The translations under genes and the position numbers were made by a program. Of a stretch of DNA of 64,000 nucleotides, positions 18,280 through 27,817 are shown piece after piece. Source of the DNA: Nocardia camponoti. GTDB lineage: Bacteria > Actinomycetota > Actinomycetes > Mycobacteriales > Mycobacteriaceae. The notes under the pieces were generated by a model that was given only the letters and a program-made list of their open reading frames with translations, searched no databases and was not told the DNA's origin. The number at the start of each line of letters is the position of its first letter. The stretch's first letter is position 1. Location: positions 868,001 to 932,000 of the forward strand of contig NZ_BMMW01000002.1 in NCBI RefSeq assembly GCF_014646135.1, written 5' to 3'.

Positions 18280-20526
18280 ATGCTCACTCGAATCGCCCGG
18301 TTGGGGGCGAACCGACCGCGCTGGGTCGTTGCCGTCGCGCTGTTGTTGATGATCTTGTCCGGCGCGGTTGGCGCGACGGTGCATTCACATATGAAGTCGG
18401 GCGGGTTCGTCACCGAAGATCTTGACTCGTATCGCGCTGCCGAAAGTCTGCGCGACAACTTCCCCGGCAGCGCGCCCAACTACGTGCTGCTGGTGACCAC
18501 CCCCGACAGCGTCGACTCGCCCGCCGCCACTGAGAAGGCAGCCCAGGTTGCCGCGGCGTTGAGCGGTAGGCCCGAGGTGCTCGGGGTGCAGTCGTACTGG
18601 ACAACGCGGCCCGACCTGCGCCAAGCGCTGCGCAGCCATGACGGCAAACGCGCGCTGATCATGGCGAGCGTCGCTGGCGACGACGGCGAATTGCCCATCC
18701 GCGCAGCGGCATTGAGCAAAGCGTTCGAGACCGACGGCCCGGTGAGCATCCAAGCTGGTGGCCTCATCGCCACCTACGACAACATGAACACCCAGATCAG
18801 CAAGGACCTGGTGCTCGCCGAAGCTGTCGCGATTCCGGTCACGGGCCTACTGCTCGCGATTGTTTTCGGCAGCGTTGTCGCCGCCGCGCTGCCCATCGCG
18901 ATTGGGCTGTTCGCTATCGCCGCCGCGCTTGGCATTTTGCGCGTGCTTACCGGGCTCACCGACGTGTCTATTTTCGCGCTGAACATGACGACAGCGCTTG
19001 GACTCGCGCTCGCGATCGACTACAGCCTGTTCATTGTGAGCCGGTATCGCGAGGAGTTGGCCGCCGGGCGTAATCCGCACGATGCGGTGATTCGGTCGGT
19101 GCAGACGGCCGGGCGGACGGTTGTTTACTCGGCGCTCGTCGTCGCGCTTTCGCTCGCCGCGCTGCTCGTTTTTCCGCAGTACTTCTTCAAGTCGTTCGCG
19201 TACGCGGGGATCGCGGTTGTCGCCGCCGCGACGGTCGCCGCTGTTGTTGTTTTGCCCGCGCTGCTGATCCTAGTCGGCGACCGGATTAACGCATGGGACC
19301 TGCGCGTTCCGCTGCGCAAGCTGTTCCGCGTGCAGCCTCAACGCGATAAGGAACCGACCGAGACGTTCTGGTACCGACTGGTGATCGCGGTGATGAAGCG
19401 GCCGATTCCGGTCGCGCTCGCGACGACCGCGCTCCTGTTGCTGCTCGGTTCGCCGTTCCTGCACGTCGCGTTTGGGTACCCCGACGATCGCTCGCTGCCG
19501 ACGACGAGTTCGGCACGCCAAGTCGGCGACATTCTGCGCACGGAATTCGACGCCGACCTTGCGTCGAGCGCGACGATCGTGCTGCCGGAATTCAGTGGCG
19601 ATTCCGCCGAAATTGGCGCGTACGCGAAGGCGTTGTCGCAGGTAGAAGGCGTTCCCGCGGTGTTGAGCAGCGACGCCGTTTATCGCAACGGGCTGCGCGT
19701 TGCCGCTGGTATTCCGCAGATGATCGACCCGGCACACGGCGCTTATGTGTCGGTCGGTACAAAATTCGACCCCTATTCGGCCGAAGGTGGTGCGCAGCTC
19801 GACGCCCTGCGCGCGGTCCCGTCGCCAGGCGAAGCGTTGATCGCCGGGCCCGCCGCGCTGAACCAGGACTCGGTCACCGCGATCATCGGTCGCGTTCCGC
19901 TGGCGGGATTGTTGATCGCGATCACCACGCTCGTGCTGTTGTTCCTGTTTACCGGCAGCGTGGTGTTGCCGATCAAGGCGTTGATTCTCAACATTCTGTC
20001 GCTTGCCGCGACGTTCGGCGCGATGGTCTGGGTGTTCCAGGAGGGTCACCTGTCGGGCTTGCTTGGCTTCACCGCCACCGGAACTCTCAACCTCGCGATG
20101 CCAATCCTGATGTTCTCCTTGGCATTTGGCGCTTCAATGGACTACGAAGTGTTCCTGCTTTCGCGCATTCGCGAGGAGTGGTTGGCAGGGCCGAAGACCA
20201 CCGAGGGCAACACGCAGGCGGTCGCGCTGGGGGTGGCACGGACCGGGCGCATCTTCACCGCCGCCGCGCTGTTGATGAGCATCGTGTTCCTTGGCGTGGC
20301 GACATCGGGCGTGTCAATGATGAAACTGTTCGGTTTAGGCTGCGCGCTCGCGGTGATCAGCGACGCGACGGTTATCCGAGGACTACTCGCTCCCGCGCTG
20401 ATGCGGATGATGGGGACACTTAACTGGTGGGCACCGAAACCCCTTGTGGCACTGCACAATCGGTTCGGCATGCACGAGGGTGAATCGCCTCACACTGAGG
20501 CCGAGCTCGCTACCGCGAGCCGGTAG
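18280..20526 (+). CDS. MMPL-family (RND-like) transporter, copy 1
   Basis: The 748-residue protein has the duplicated MMPL architecture: a membrane helix, an outer domain, five helices, then the same again. Proton-relay segments are LALAIDYSLFIVSRYREE in the first half and FGASMDYEVFLLSRIREEW in the second. These proteins export lipids or other hydrophobic compounds using the proton gradient. It is a short MMPL without the long cytoplasmic tail of mycobacterial MmpL3, and no MmpS partner is present. A close paralogue follows 140 bp downstream. Confidence 0.9.
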   Translation: MLTRIARLGANRPRWVVAVALLLMILSGAVGATVHSHMKSGGFVTEDLDSYRAAESLRDNFPGSAPNYVLLVTTPDSVDSPAATEKAAQVAAALSGRPEVLGVQSYWTTRPDLRQALRSHDGKRALIMASVAGDDGELPIRAAALSKAFETDGPVSIQAGGLIATYDNMNTQISKDLVLAEAVAIPVTGLLLAIVFGSVVAAALPIAIGLFAIAAALGILRVLTGLTDVSIFALNMTTALGLALAIDYSLFIVSRYREELAAGRNPHDAVIRSVQTAGRTVVYSALVVALSLAALLVFPQYFFKSFAYAGIAVVAAATVAAVVVLPALLILVGDRINAWDLRVPLRKLFRVQPQRDKEPTETFWYRLVIAVMKRPIPVALATTALLLLLGSPFLHVAFGYPDDRSLPTTSSARQVGDILRTEFDADLASSATIVLPEFSGDSAEIGAYAKALSQVEGVPAVLSSDAVYRNGLRVAAGIPQMIDPAHGAYVSVGTKFDPYSAEGGAQLDALRAVPSPGEALIAGPAALNQDSVTAIIGRVPLAGLLIAITTLVLLFLFTGSVVLPIKALILNILSLAATFGAMVWVFQEGHLSGLLGFTATGTLNLAMPILMFSLAFGASMDYEVFLLSRIREEWLAGPKTTEGNTQAVALGVARTGRIFTAAALLMSIVFLGVATSGVSMMKLFGLGCALAVISDATVIRGLLAPALMRMMGTLNWWAPKPLVALHNRFGMHEGESPHTEAELATASR

Positions 20527-20666
20527 CTAGGCCGCAACTAGTAGCCGCTGATTGCCTCATCACGGCAATTTTCGGCTATCACCGCGCAGCGCCGACATTT
20601 TTGGGGGCACCGCCGTTCGTACTCATTAGTGTTTCACTGTCGGACCCGCCGGATAAGGTAGGTGCG

Positions 20667-22916
20667 ATGTTGACGAGGGTTGCTCGCGCCTCAGTGGCGC
20701 GGCCCCGGCTCGTAGTTCTGATCGCGCTTTTTGTGATGATCGTGTGCGGTGCGGTGGGGGCGGATGTTCACACGCAAATGAAGTCTGGCGGGTTTGTGAC
20801 CGGCGAGGCCGACTCAGTCGTGGCCGGACGCCACCTAGATGACTATTTTCCGGGCAGCCAACTCAACTTCGTCGTGCAAATTACCGCCGAGGACGGGGCC
20901 GATTCACCGTCGGCTCGCGCCGCCGCCGAACGGGCGATTTCGGTGCTCAACGCCACGCCAGGGGTGCGTTCGATCCAGTCGTACTGGACTTCGCGGCCGA
21001 TGATGAAGTCGGCGTTGCGCAACAAAGATGGGTCGCGTGGGTTGATCGTCGCGGCGATCACCGGCCCTGGTGCCACCGAGAAAGCGGGGCGAATCGCGGC
21101 AAGTCTGCGGGTCGCCGAAGGCCCGGTTCGCGTCGAAGCGGGCGGGCCGGGCGCGGCGTTTTCCGACATGAACACCCAGATCAGCCGCGACCTCGTGCTC
21201 GCCGAGGCGATCGCGATTCCGTTAACGGCGATTCTGCTCGCGATTGTGTTCGGCAGCGCGGTCGCCGCGGCGTTGCCGGTGCTCATTGGCATCTTCGCGA
21301 TCGCGGCCGCGCTAGGAATTTTGCGAGTGCTTACCGCGACAACAGACGTGTCGATTTACGCGCTGAATATGACAACCGCGCTCGGGTTGGCCCTGGCAAT
21401 CGACTACAGCCTGTTCATTATCAGTCGCTACCGCGAGGAATTAGCTGCTGGCCTTAGCAATGTGGAAGCGGTAGTCCGCTCGGTACGCACCGCTGGTCGC
21501 ACGGTGTGTTATTCCGCTTTGGTTGTCGCGCTTTCGCTCGCCGCGCTGCTCGTTTTCCCGCAATACTTCTTTCGCTCGTTCGCTTACGCGGGCATCGCGG
21601 TTGTTTTCGCGGCGACGGCGGCGGCGGTTGTCGTATTGCCCGCGATGCTGATTTTGGTTGGCCATCGCATTAACGCGGCCGATCCACGGCCCTTCTTGCG
21701 TCGGATAACGCGACTCGCGCCGCGCGTCGATAAGCCCGCTGAGCGCACGTTTTGGTATCGCCTTGTCATGCGGGTGATGCGTCGCCCGCTGCCGGTCGCG
21801 CTTGCGACGAGTTCGGTATTGCTGCTGCTTGGCGCACCGTTCCTCGGCGTGGAATTCGGGTATCCCGACGATCGGACGCTGCCCACTTCGGCACCGTCGC
21901 GCGCGGTTGGCGATGTGCTGCGTAGCGAATTCGAAGCTGACCTCGCGTCGAGCGCGACGGTTGTTTTGCCCAGTTATCGCGGGAGTTCGCAGGAACTGGG
22001 GTACTACGCGACGCGACTGTCGAAGGTGCCGGGAGTTTCGGCGGTATTGAGCAGCGACGTTGTCGCGCGCAATGGGCTGCGCATCGCACCGGGTTTTCCC
22101 GCCATGTCCGATCCGCTGCACGGTGCTTATCTTTCGGTTGGCACTCAGGTTGACCCCTACTCAGAGGCGGGCCGCGAACAATTGCTCGCGCTGCGGGCTG
22201 TTCCGCCGCCCGCTAGCGCGAAAGCGCTGATCACCGGGGCTGCCGCGCTCAATAACGACTCGGTTATCGCGATTACCGGTCGAGTTCCGCTCGCTGCCGC
22301 GCTAATCGCCGTGACGACGCTGATCCTGCTTTTCCTTTTCACCGGTAGCGTTGTTCTATCGCTCAAAGCGCTTGTCTTGAACCTGCTTTCGCTTACCGCG
22401 ACGTTCGGTGCGATGGTGTGGATTTTCCAGGATGGGCATTTATCAGGGCTGCTGGGCTTTACCGCGACCGGCACGTTGAATTTGGCGATGCCGATTCTCA
22501 TGTTCACGCTCGCCTTTGGTGCGTCGATGGATTATGAGGTTTTCCTGCTTTCGCGTATTCGCGAAGAATGGCTTGCCGGGCCGAAGACCACCGAGGGAAA
22601 TACGCGCGCGGTCGCGCTTGGGGTGGCGCGAACGGGTCGAATCTTCAGTGCGGCAGCGTTGTTGATGAGCATCGTTTTCCTCGCGGTCGCGACGTCGGAC
22701 GTGTCGATGATGAAGCTATTCGGGCTTGGTTGCGCGCTCGCGGTGCTCAGCGATGCCACGGTGATTCGCGGACTGCTCGCGCCCGCGCTGATGCGGATGA
22801 TGGGCATTTTCAACTGGTGGTCGCCAAAACTGTTGGTGCGCTTGCACTGTCGCATTGGGCTCAAGGAAGCAGCGCCCGCGCCACGAGTGCGTGAGCTGGA
22901 GACCGTCGCTGGCTGA
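20667..22916 (+). CDS. MMPL-family (RND-like) transporter, copy 2
   Basis: The 749-residue protein aligns with the preceding MMPL almost throughout; both membrane halves and the outer domains are clearly related, so the pair arose by tandem duplication. Both Asp-Tyr proton-relay motifs are kept (AIDYSLFIISRYREE and FGASMDYEVFLLSRIREEW). I chose the ATG at 20667 behind AAGGTAGG; an upstream TTG at 20601 would add 22 unlikely residues. The outer loops differ most, which would fit different cargo. Function inferred only from family. Confidence 0.9.
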   Translation: MLTRVARASVARPRLVVLIALFVMIVCGAVGADVHTQMKSGGFVTGEADSVVAGRHLDDYFPGSQLNFVVQITAEDGADSPSARAAAERAISVLNATPGVRSIQSYWTSRPMMKSALRNKDGSRGLIVAAITGPGATEKAGRIAASLRVAEGPVRVEAGGPGAAFSDMNTQISRDLVLAEAIAIPLTAILLAIVFGSAVAAALPVLIGIFAIAAALGILRVLTATTDVSIYALNMTTALGLALAIDYSLFIISRYREELAAGLSNVEAVVRSVRTAGRTVCYSALVVALSLAALLVFPQYFFRSFAYAGIAVVFAATAAAVVVLPAMLILVGHRINAADPRPFLRRITRLAPRVDKPAERTFWYRLVMRVMRRPLPVALATSSVLLLLGAPFLGVEFGYPDDRTLPTSAPSRAVGDVLRSEFEADLASSATVVLPSYRGSSQELGYYATRLSKVPGVSAVLSSDVVARNGLRIAPGFPAMSDPLHGAYLSVGTQVDPYSEAGREQLLALRAVPPPASAKALITGAAALNNDSVIAITGRVPLAAALIAVTTLILLFLFTGSVVLSLKALVLNLLSLTATFGAMVWIFQDGHLSGLLGFTATGTLNLAMPILMFTLAFGASMDYEVFLLSRIREEWLAGPKTTEGNTRAVALGVARTGRIFSAAALLMSIVFLAVATSDVSMMKLFGLGCALAVLSDATVIRGLLAPALMRMMGIFNWWSPKLLVRLHCRIGLKEAAPAPRVRELETVAG

Positions 22917-23006
22917 GCGCGACCAAGTAGGCCATGTGTCGGCGGGCGGTTGCGAGGGCGAATAGACTCGCCACCGCTAGACACACGGGCGCTATCGCGT
23001 CCGCCA

Positions 23007-24721
<1,715 letters not shown>

Positions 24722-24728
24722 CCGGGTT

Positions 24729-24758
24729 GCCCGTCGCGCTCGGTTGGGCGCGGCGGGC
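24729..24758 (+). terminator. hairpin terminator after thiC
   Basis: An 11-bp stem GCCCGTCGCGC / GCGCGGCGGGC (one G-T pair) with an 8-base loop starts 8 bp after the thiC stop and is followed by TT. There is no long T-run, as is usual in actinobacteria. Confidence 0.6.
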
Positions 24759-24817
24759 TTGTCGGGGCGGGGTACGCAAACGTTGTTGCTCGCTCCGCGT
24801 TAGCGCGGGTACGCGGT

Positions 24818-25318
24818 TTAGAGGCCGAGGAGTTCGGCGTTGCCGTGTTTGGCCGCCTCCTCAGCTACGGGCGTGCTTGCGCGGTAAGGGTCGCCAATTC
24901 CGGTGGTCAGGAGGCCCTTCAAGCTGGTCGTGACGTAACCCGTCCAGCCGTTCGAGCACACCTCGTAGCACTCGCCCGACGGGACCAAACCACGGTGGGT
25001 GAAGCGGAGTTCGGTGCCGGAATTGGTTGGGGTGAGGTCGAAGATCACGTCGGTGCCGTCCCACTCAGCCGTGTTTTCCACGAAGCTGAGCCAGGTGTCG
25101 CTTGCTCGCCACACGAGGCGTTCGCCGGGAACGGATTCGGTTGTTGTCATCGTGACGCGGTGGATGCCGGGGACTTCGAACACGTAGCTGTCGCCTACCG
25201 TGCCCGAATCCCCAACGATCTCTTCCGACCACCACGCACGCACGTCGTTGATGACGGTGAACACTTCGTCGGGGGTCTTATCTACTGCGATCGTGACGCT
25301 AAAGTCGTTGTCGCTCAT
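24818..25318 (-). CDS. SRPBCC (AHSA1/START-like) domain protein
   Basis: The 166-residue protein has the SRPBCC fold: N-terminal DFSVTIAVDKTPDEVFTVINDV and the long C-terminal helix. Such domains bind hydrophobic ligands in a deep pocket. Its start overlaps the stop of the ArsR gene by 4 bp, so it is the last gene of a three-gene operon with ArsR and a second SRPBCC gene. No specific ligand can be assigned. Confidence 0.87.
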   Translation of the reverse strand: MSDNDFSVTIAVDKTPDEVFTVINDVRAWWSEEIVGDSGTVGDSYVFEVPGIHRVTMTTTESVPGERLVWRASDTWLSFVENTAEWDGTDVIFDLTPTNSGTELRFTHRGLVPSGECYEVCSNGWTGYVTTSLKGLLTTGIGDPYRASTPVAEEAAKHGNAELLGL

Positions 25319-25656
25319 GAGGTTTCCTCACTATCCAAGTGTCGGCTTAGTGCTGCTAGTGGGCCGTCCCAGTCACGCGCGAGGGCGGCGAGGTATTGCT
25401 GGGCAACTTGCATTGGTGCTGAATTCAGGCGGTAGCGCACGCGACGCCGTTCGCCTGGTTCGGCGATCACCAGCCCAGCATCGGTCAGCAGTGCGACGTG
25501 CTTGGCGATGGCTTGGCGGGTGATGGGGAGGCGCTCGGCGAGGTCGGTCGCGGTGGCTGGGCCACGTGCGGCGAGGGCGGCAAGCACCGATCGCCTGCTC
25601 GGGTCGGCCAGTGCGGCGAAGACCCGTTCGGCGATGAACTCTGGCTCAGGCGGCAT
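25315..25656 (-). CDS. ArsR-family transcriptional regulator
   Basis: The 113-residue protein has the ArsR winged helix: FAALADPSRRSVLAALAARG, DLAERLPITRQAIAKHVALL (recognition helix) and GERRRVRYRL (wing). No metal-binding cysteines are present, so it is not a metal sensor; this type is regularly paired with SRPBCC proteins and likely senses their state or ligand. I chose the ATG at 25656, which overlaps the preceding gene by 11 bp; longer frames run antisense to coding sequence. It probably represses its own operon. Confidence 0.88.
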   Translation of the reverse strand: MPPEPEFIAERVFAALADPSRRSVLAALAARGPATATDLAERLPITRQAIAKHVALLTDAGLVIAEPGERRRVRYRLNSAPMQVAQQYLAALARDWDGPLAALSRHLDSEETS

Positions 25657-26077
25657 CGAGGTACTCGACGAGTTCGCCCAGTTCGCTTCGCCAACCGCCG
25701 ACGTTGCCCTCGAAGGCGGTCTTGTGGATGTCGGCGGGCAGTTGCGCGAAGCCAGTTTCAACGACGGTGAGTCGGGTTCCGGTCGCGACAGGTTCGAGCG
25801 TGAACTCGACGTAAGTGCGGCGCGGGTCGTCGTCGGGCAGGCCGTCGATGGGCCAGGTGTACCCGAAAACTGTTGGCTCTTCGACTCTTTCAACGCGGAG
25901 GTCGGCGGCATGTTCGGTGCCCCACGTCATTCGCGCGGCGCCGCCTGGTCGCAGGTCGATGGTCGCGGTCTGGCCGAACCAGCTGGCGAGGCCGTCGGCG
26001 GTGGTGAGCGCGGCCCAGACCTTGGCAGGTGGATGCGCGAGTTCGATGGTGCGCGTGATTTCGTTCGGAAACCCCAT
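25646..26077 (-). CDS. SRPBCC (AHSA1-like) domain protein
   Basis: The 143-residue protein starts NEITRTIELAHPPAKVWAAL and has GLASWFGQTATIDLRPGG, the AHSA1-type SRPBCC pattern; YLDAA is the end of the terminal helix. It is first in the operon SRPBCC-ArsR-SRPBCC. The ATG at 26077 is preceded by AAAGGAG at 6 bp. Two GCAACC-N4-GGTTGC palindromes lie 18 and 47 bp upstream and may be the ArsR operator, but the same palindrome belongs to a dispersed repeat. Confidence 0.87.
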   Translation of the reverse strand: MGFPNEITRTIELAHPPAKVWAALTTADGLASWFGQTATIDLRPGGAARMTWGTEHAADLRVERVEEPTVFGYTWPIDGLPDDDPRRTYVEFTLEPVATGTRLTVVETGFAQLPADIHKTAFEGNVGGWRSELGELVEYLDAA

Positions 26078-26094
26078 GAGCACTCCTTTTAGTT

Positions 26095-26139
26095 GCAACC
26101 GATTGGTTGCTACTCAATCTATTGCAACCAACTGGTTGC
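26095..26139. promoter_or_regulatory. two GCAACC-N4-GGTTGC palindromes upstream of the SRPBCC/ArsR operon
   Basis: Palindromes at 26095-26110 and 26124-26139 have centres 29 bp apart, just upstream of the operon start. By position they suit an ArsR operator. The second is also the outer arm of repeat copy A, exactly 8 bp from its core, so the two roles cannot be separated by sequence alone. Confidence 0.5.
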
Positions 26140-27048
26140 GTCAAGGGTGCCATTTTCGTGCACATTCGCGTCTTGAGACATGAATTCGGGGTTGTCGGCG
26201 TCGAACGTGCGCGATTTTGCTACTCGGCGACGTCTGCGTACCTCGCGTTCAACCTCGTCAACGCACCGGTCGAGATGGTCGATCACATCGAGCGCCGCAA
26301 ACCGCAGGACCTGCCAGTCGTGGGTGAGCAGCCAGTTCTGCCGACGTCGATCAGCGCGGAAGACCCTGGCTCCGCTGTGGAACCTGCGGCCATCAACCTC
26401 AACCACCGTCCTGCTGCGCTCATGCACGAAGTCGCAGACGAATGGGCCAACCGGGGCATTAGCGAAAAAGCCCAGCTTGCGGCGTGCGAGCGCACGCGCG
26501 AAGATGCGCTCCGGCTCCGACATCGAGAAGATCGCGGCTTCCCGCAACTGGCGGCGGGCTACGGGTGCGCCCTTTCGTGCGAACCGCACCCATCGGTCCA
26601 GCTCGACCGGGTCGACAGTGCGGCGAAGATGGTCATCTACCAGGCGATTCGCGTCATCTTCTGGCAGTACCTGAATGCAGTCGAAAAGGGTGCGCGCGGG
26701 CGTGGTGATCGGGAGTTGCGCCTGTTCGGTGAAGGCGCCGGGCGGTAGGTCGCGTCGATAAAGCCGCAGCCAGGAGGGTGTTCGGCGATACCTACGACTG
26801 GGCACGGTGGCTTCGACTAGTTCGGGCTCGGTCAGCATGCCCAGCAGCCACGCGGCCGTCCGATGACTGAGGTACGCCTCGGGTAGCCACTCAACGACGG
26901 CCGCGCACCGCGCCAACGTCGTGACTTCACCTTCGCAGAACACCCCGGGCAGCAGCCGGGTATAGAAGCCGCGCTTGCACCGCGCGGTAATCGTTGACGG
27001 CGCAACCCCTTCGATCGCGAGCTGAGCTCGCGTGATTACTCTCCCCAT
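26119..27048 (-). CDS. AbiEi-like/DUF559 (Vsr-type endonuclease fold) protein
   Basis: The 309-residue protein has an N-terminal AbiEi-type helix-turn-helix (ITRAQLAIEGVAPSTITARC) and LPEAYLSHRTAAWLLG, then a C-terminal DUF559 domain with the PD-(D/E)XK pattern RTVVEVDGRRFH and RRRQNWLLTHDWQVLRF. This group is common in Mycobacteriales; cellular role not established. The last ~35 residues (about VAKSRTF to the end) are encoded by repeat copy A plus its flank and look foreign to the fold. The gene is bracketed by repeats A and B. Confidence 0.82.
   Translation of the reverse strand: MGRVITRAQLAIEGVAPSTITARCKRGFYTRLLPGVFCEGEVTTLARCAAVVEWLPEAYLSHRTAAWLLGMLTEPELVEATVPSRRYRRTPSWLRLYRRDLPPGAFTEQAQLPITTPARTLFDCIQVLPEDDANRLVDDHLRRTVDPVELDRWVRFARKGAPVARRQLREAAIFSMSEPERIFARALARRKLGFFANAPVGPFVCDFVHERSRTVVEVDGRRFHSGARVFRADRRRQNWLLTHDWQVLRFAALDVIDHLDRCVDEVEREVRRRRRVAKSRTFDADNPEFMSQDANVHENGTLDATSWLQ
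26124..26222. repeat. palindromic dispersed repeat, copy A
   Basis: The 16-bp palindrome GCAACCAACTGGTTGC (26124-26139), 8 bp, then a 75-bp core at 26148-26222 with arms TGCCATTTTCGTGCA and TGCGCGATTTTGCTA. The arms pair imperfectly into a long hairpin. It overlaps the 3' end of the AbiEi/DUF559 gene, supplying its last codons. See the findings for the five-copy comparison. Confidence 0.85.
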
Positions 27049-27177
27049 GCGCCCAGCCTGGGGTTTCCTTCACCGGTTGGCTAGGGGTATCCGCAACTGT
27101 GGATAACTTTCCCGACTTGTGGATATCTCTCGTTTTAGATTGGTGGCGCTACGTTTCGACAAGCTCGCCGAGTGGTA

Positions 27178-27300
27178 GCAACTGAGCGGTTGCGACGGAG
27201 GTGGCATTTTCGTGCAGTTTCGCGGGTGAAGCCCCGGAAATCGGCGGTTCGAGCGCGAACGTGCACGTTTATGCCATGTTTTCTGCAACTGGGTGGTTGC
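27178..27300. repeat. palindromic dispersed repeat, copy B (complete 123-bp form)
   Basis: This is the only copy with both outer palindromes: GCAACTGAGCGGTTGC (27178-27193), 8 bp, the 75-bp core (27202-27276, arms TGGCATTTTCGTGCA and TGCACGTTTATGCCA), 8 bp, GCAACTGGGTGGTTGC (27285-27300). It lies 130 bp upstream of the AbiEi/DUF559 start. No gene overlaps it. Confidence 0.88.
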
Positions 27301-27817
27301 GGAAAACTGAGGCGCGGCACCGCTTTTCGTGAGATGCGCGCCCCTTAGCTGCTAGCAGCGAACACCTAAGCCAGCGGCTCGCAGCGGACGGTGCCGCACT
27401 TGCGTGATGGCCGCATGCGCATGTGGCGGGCAGTGCGTGTGCGCTTATGTGCGTTGGGCCAGCGGTGCGTGCGCTTGTGTACGTGAGGCGGGCCCTGGCG
27501 ACGGGCGTCGGGGCACGCGTGGGCGGGCGTACGCGGGGCGGGCGGCCGGGGTACGCCGAGGACGTGGCGTAGCCGCAGCCGACGCGTGACACACGTGTGC
27601 ACGGGGCAGCTGCTGGCGATGGCACTGGCGCGCGAACGAGCGGCGGGGTGCGCGCGGACGCGGAAGGCGTGACGTAGTCGCAGCGGCGCGTGACGCACGT
27701 GTGCATGGCTCGCGTACGCGCGGGGGCAGCGACGTGTGCAAGAAAGGTGACACACTTCGTGCGCGAATTGCGGTGCGGCGCACGTGAATCCAGGTCACGT
27801 GCGCCGCAGTCCAACTC
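27301..27817. other. gene-free region with alternating purine-pyrimidine tracts and a short direct repeat
   Basis: I find no credible gene here. From about 27410 to 27725 the strand is rich in CG/TG/CA steps (runs like GTGCGTGTGCGC). A degenerate direct repeat of about 37 bp occurs near 27567 and 27674, sharing the segment CGCGTGAC-CACGTGTGCA. The open frames across it are low-complexity Arg/Ala/Pro and unlikely to be proteins. Confidence 0.6.

Noticed and set aside
26095..27300. Insertion sequence with terminal repeats A and B
   Set aside because: No transposase catalytic motif, no target-site duplication visible, and the repeats are palindromic and in the same orientation; I report it as an association instead.
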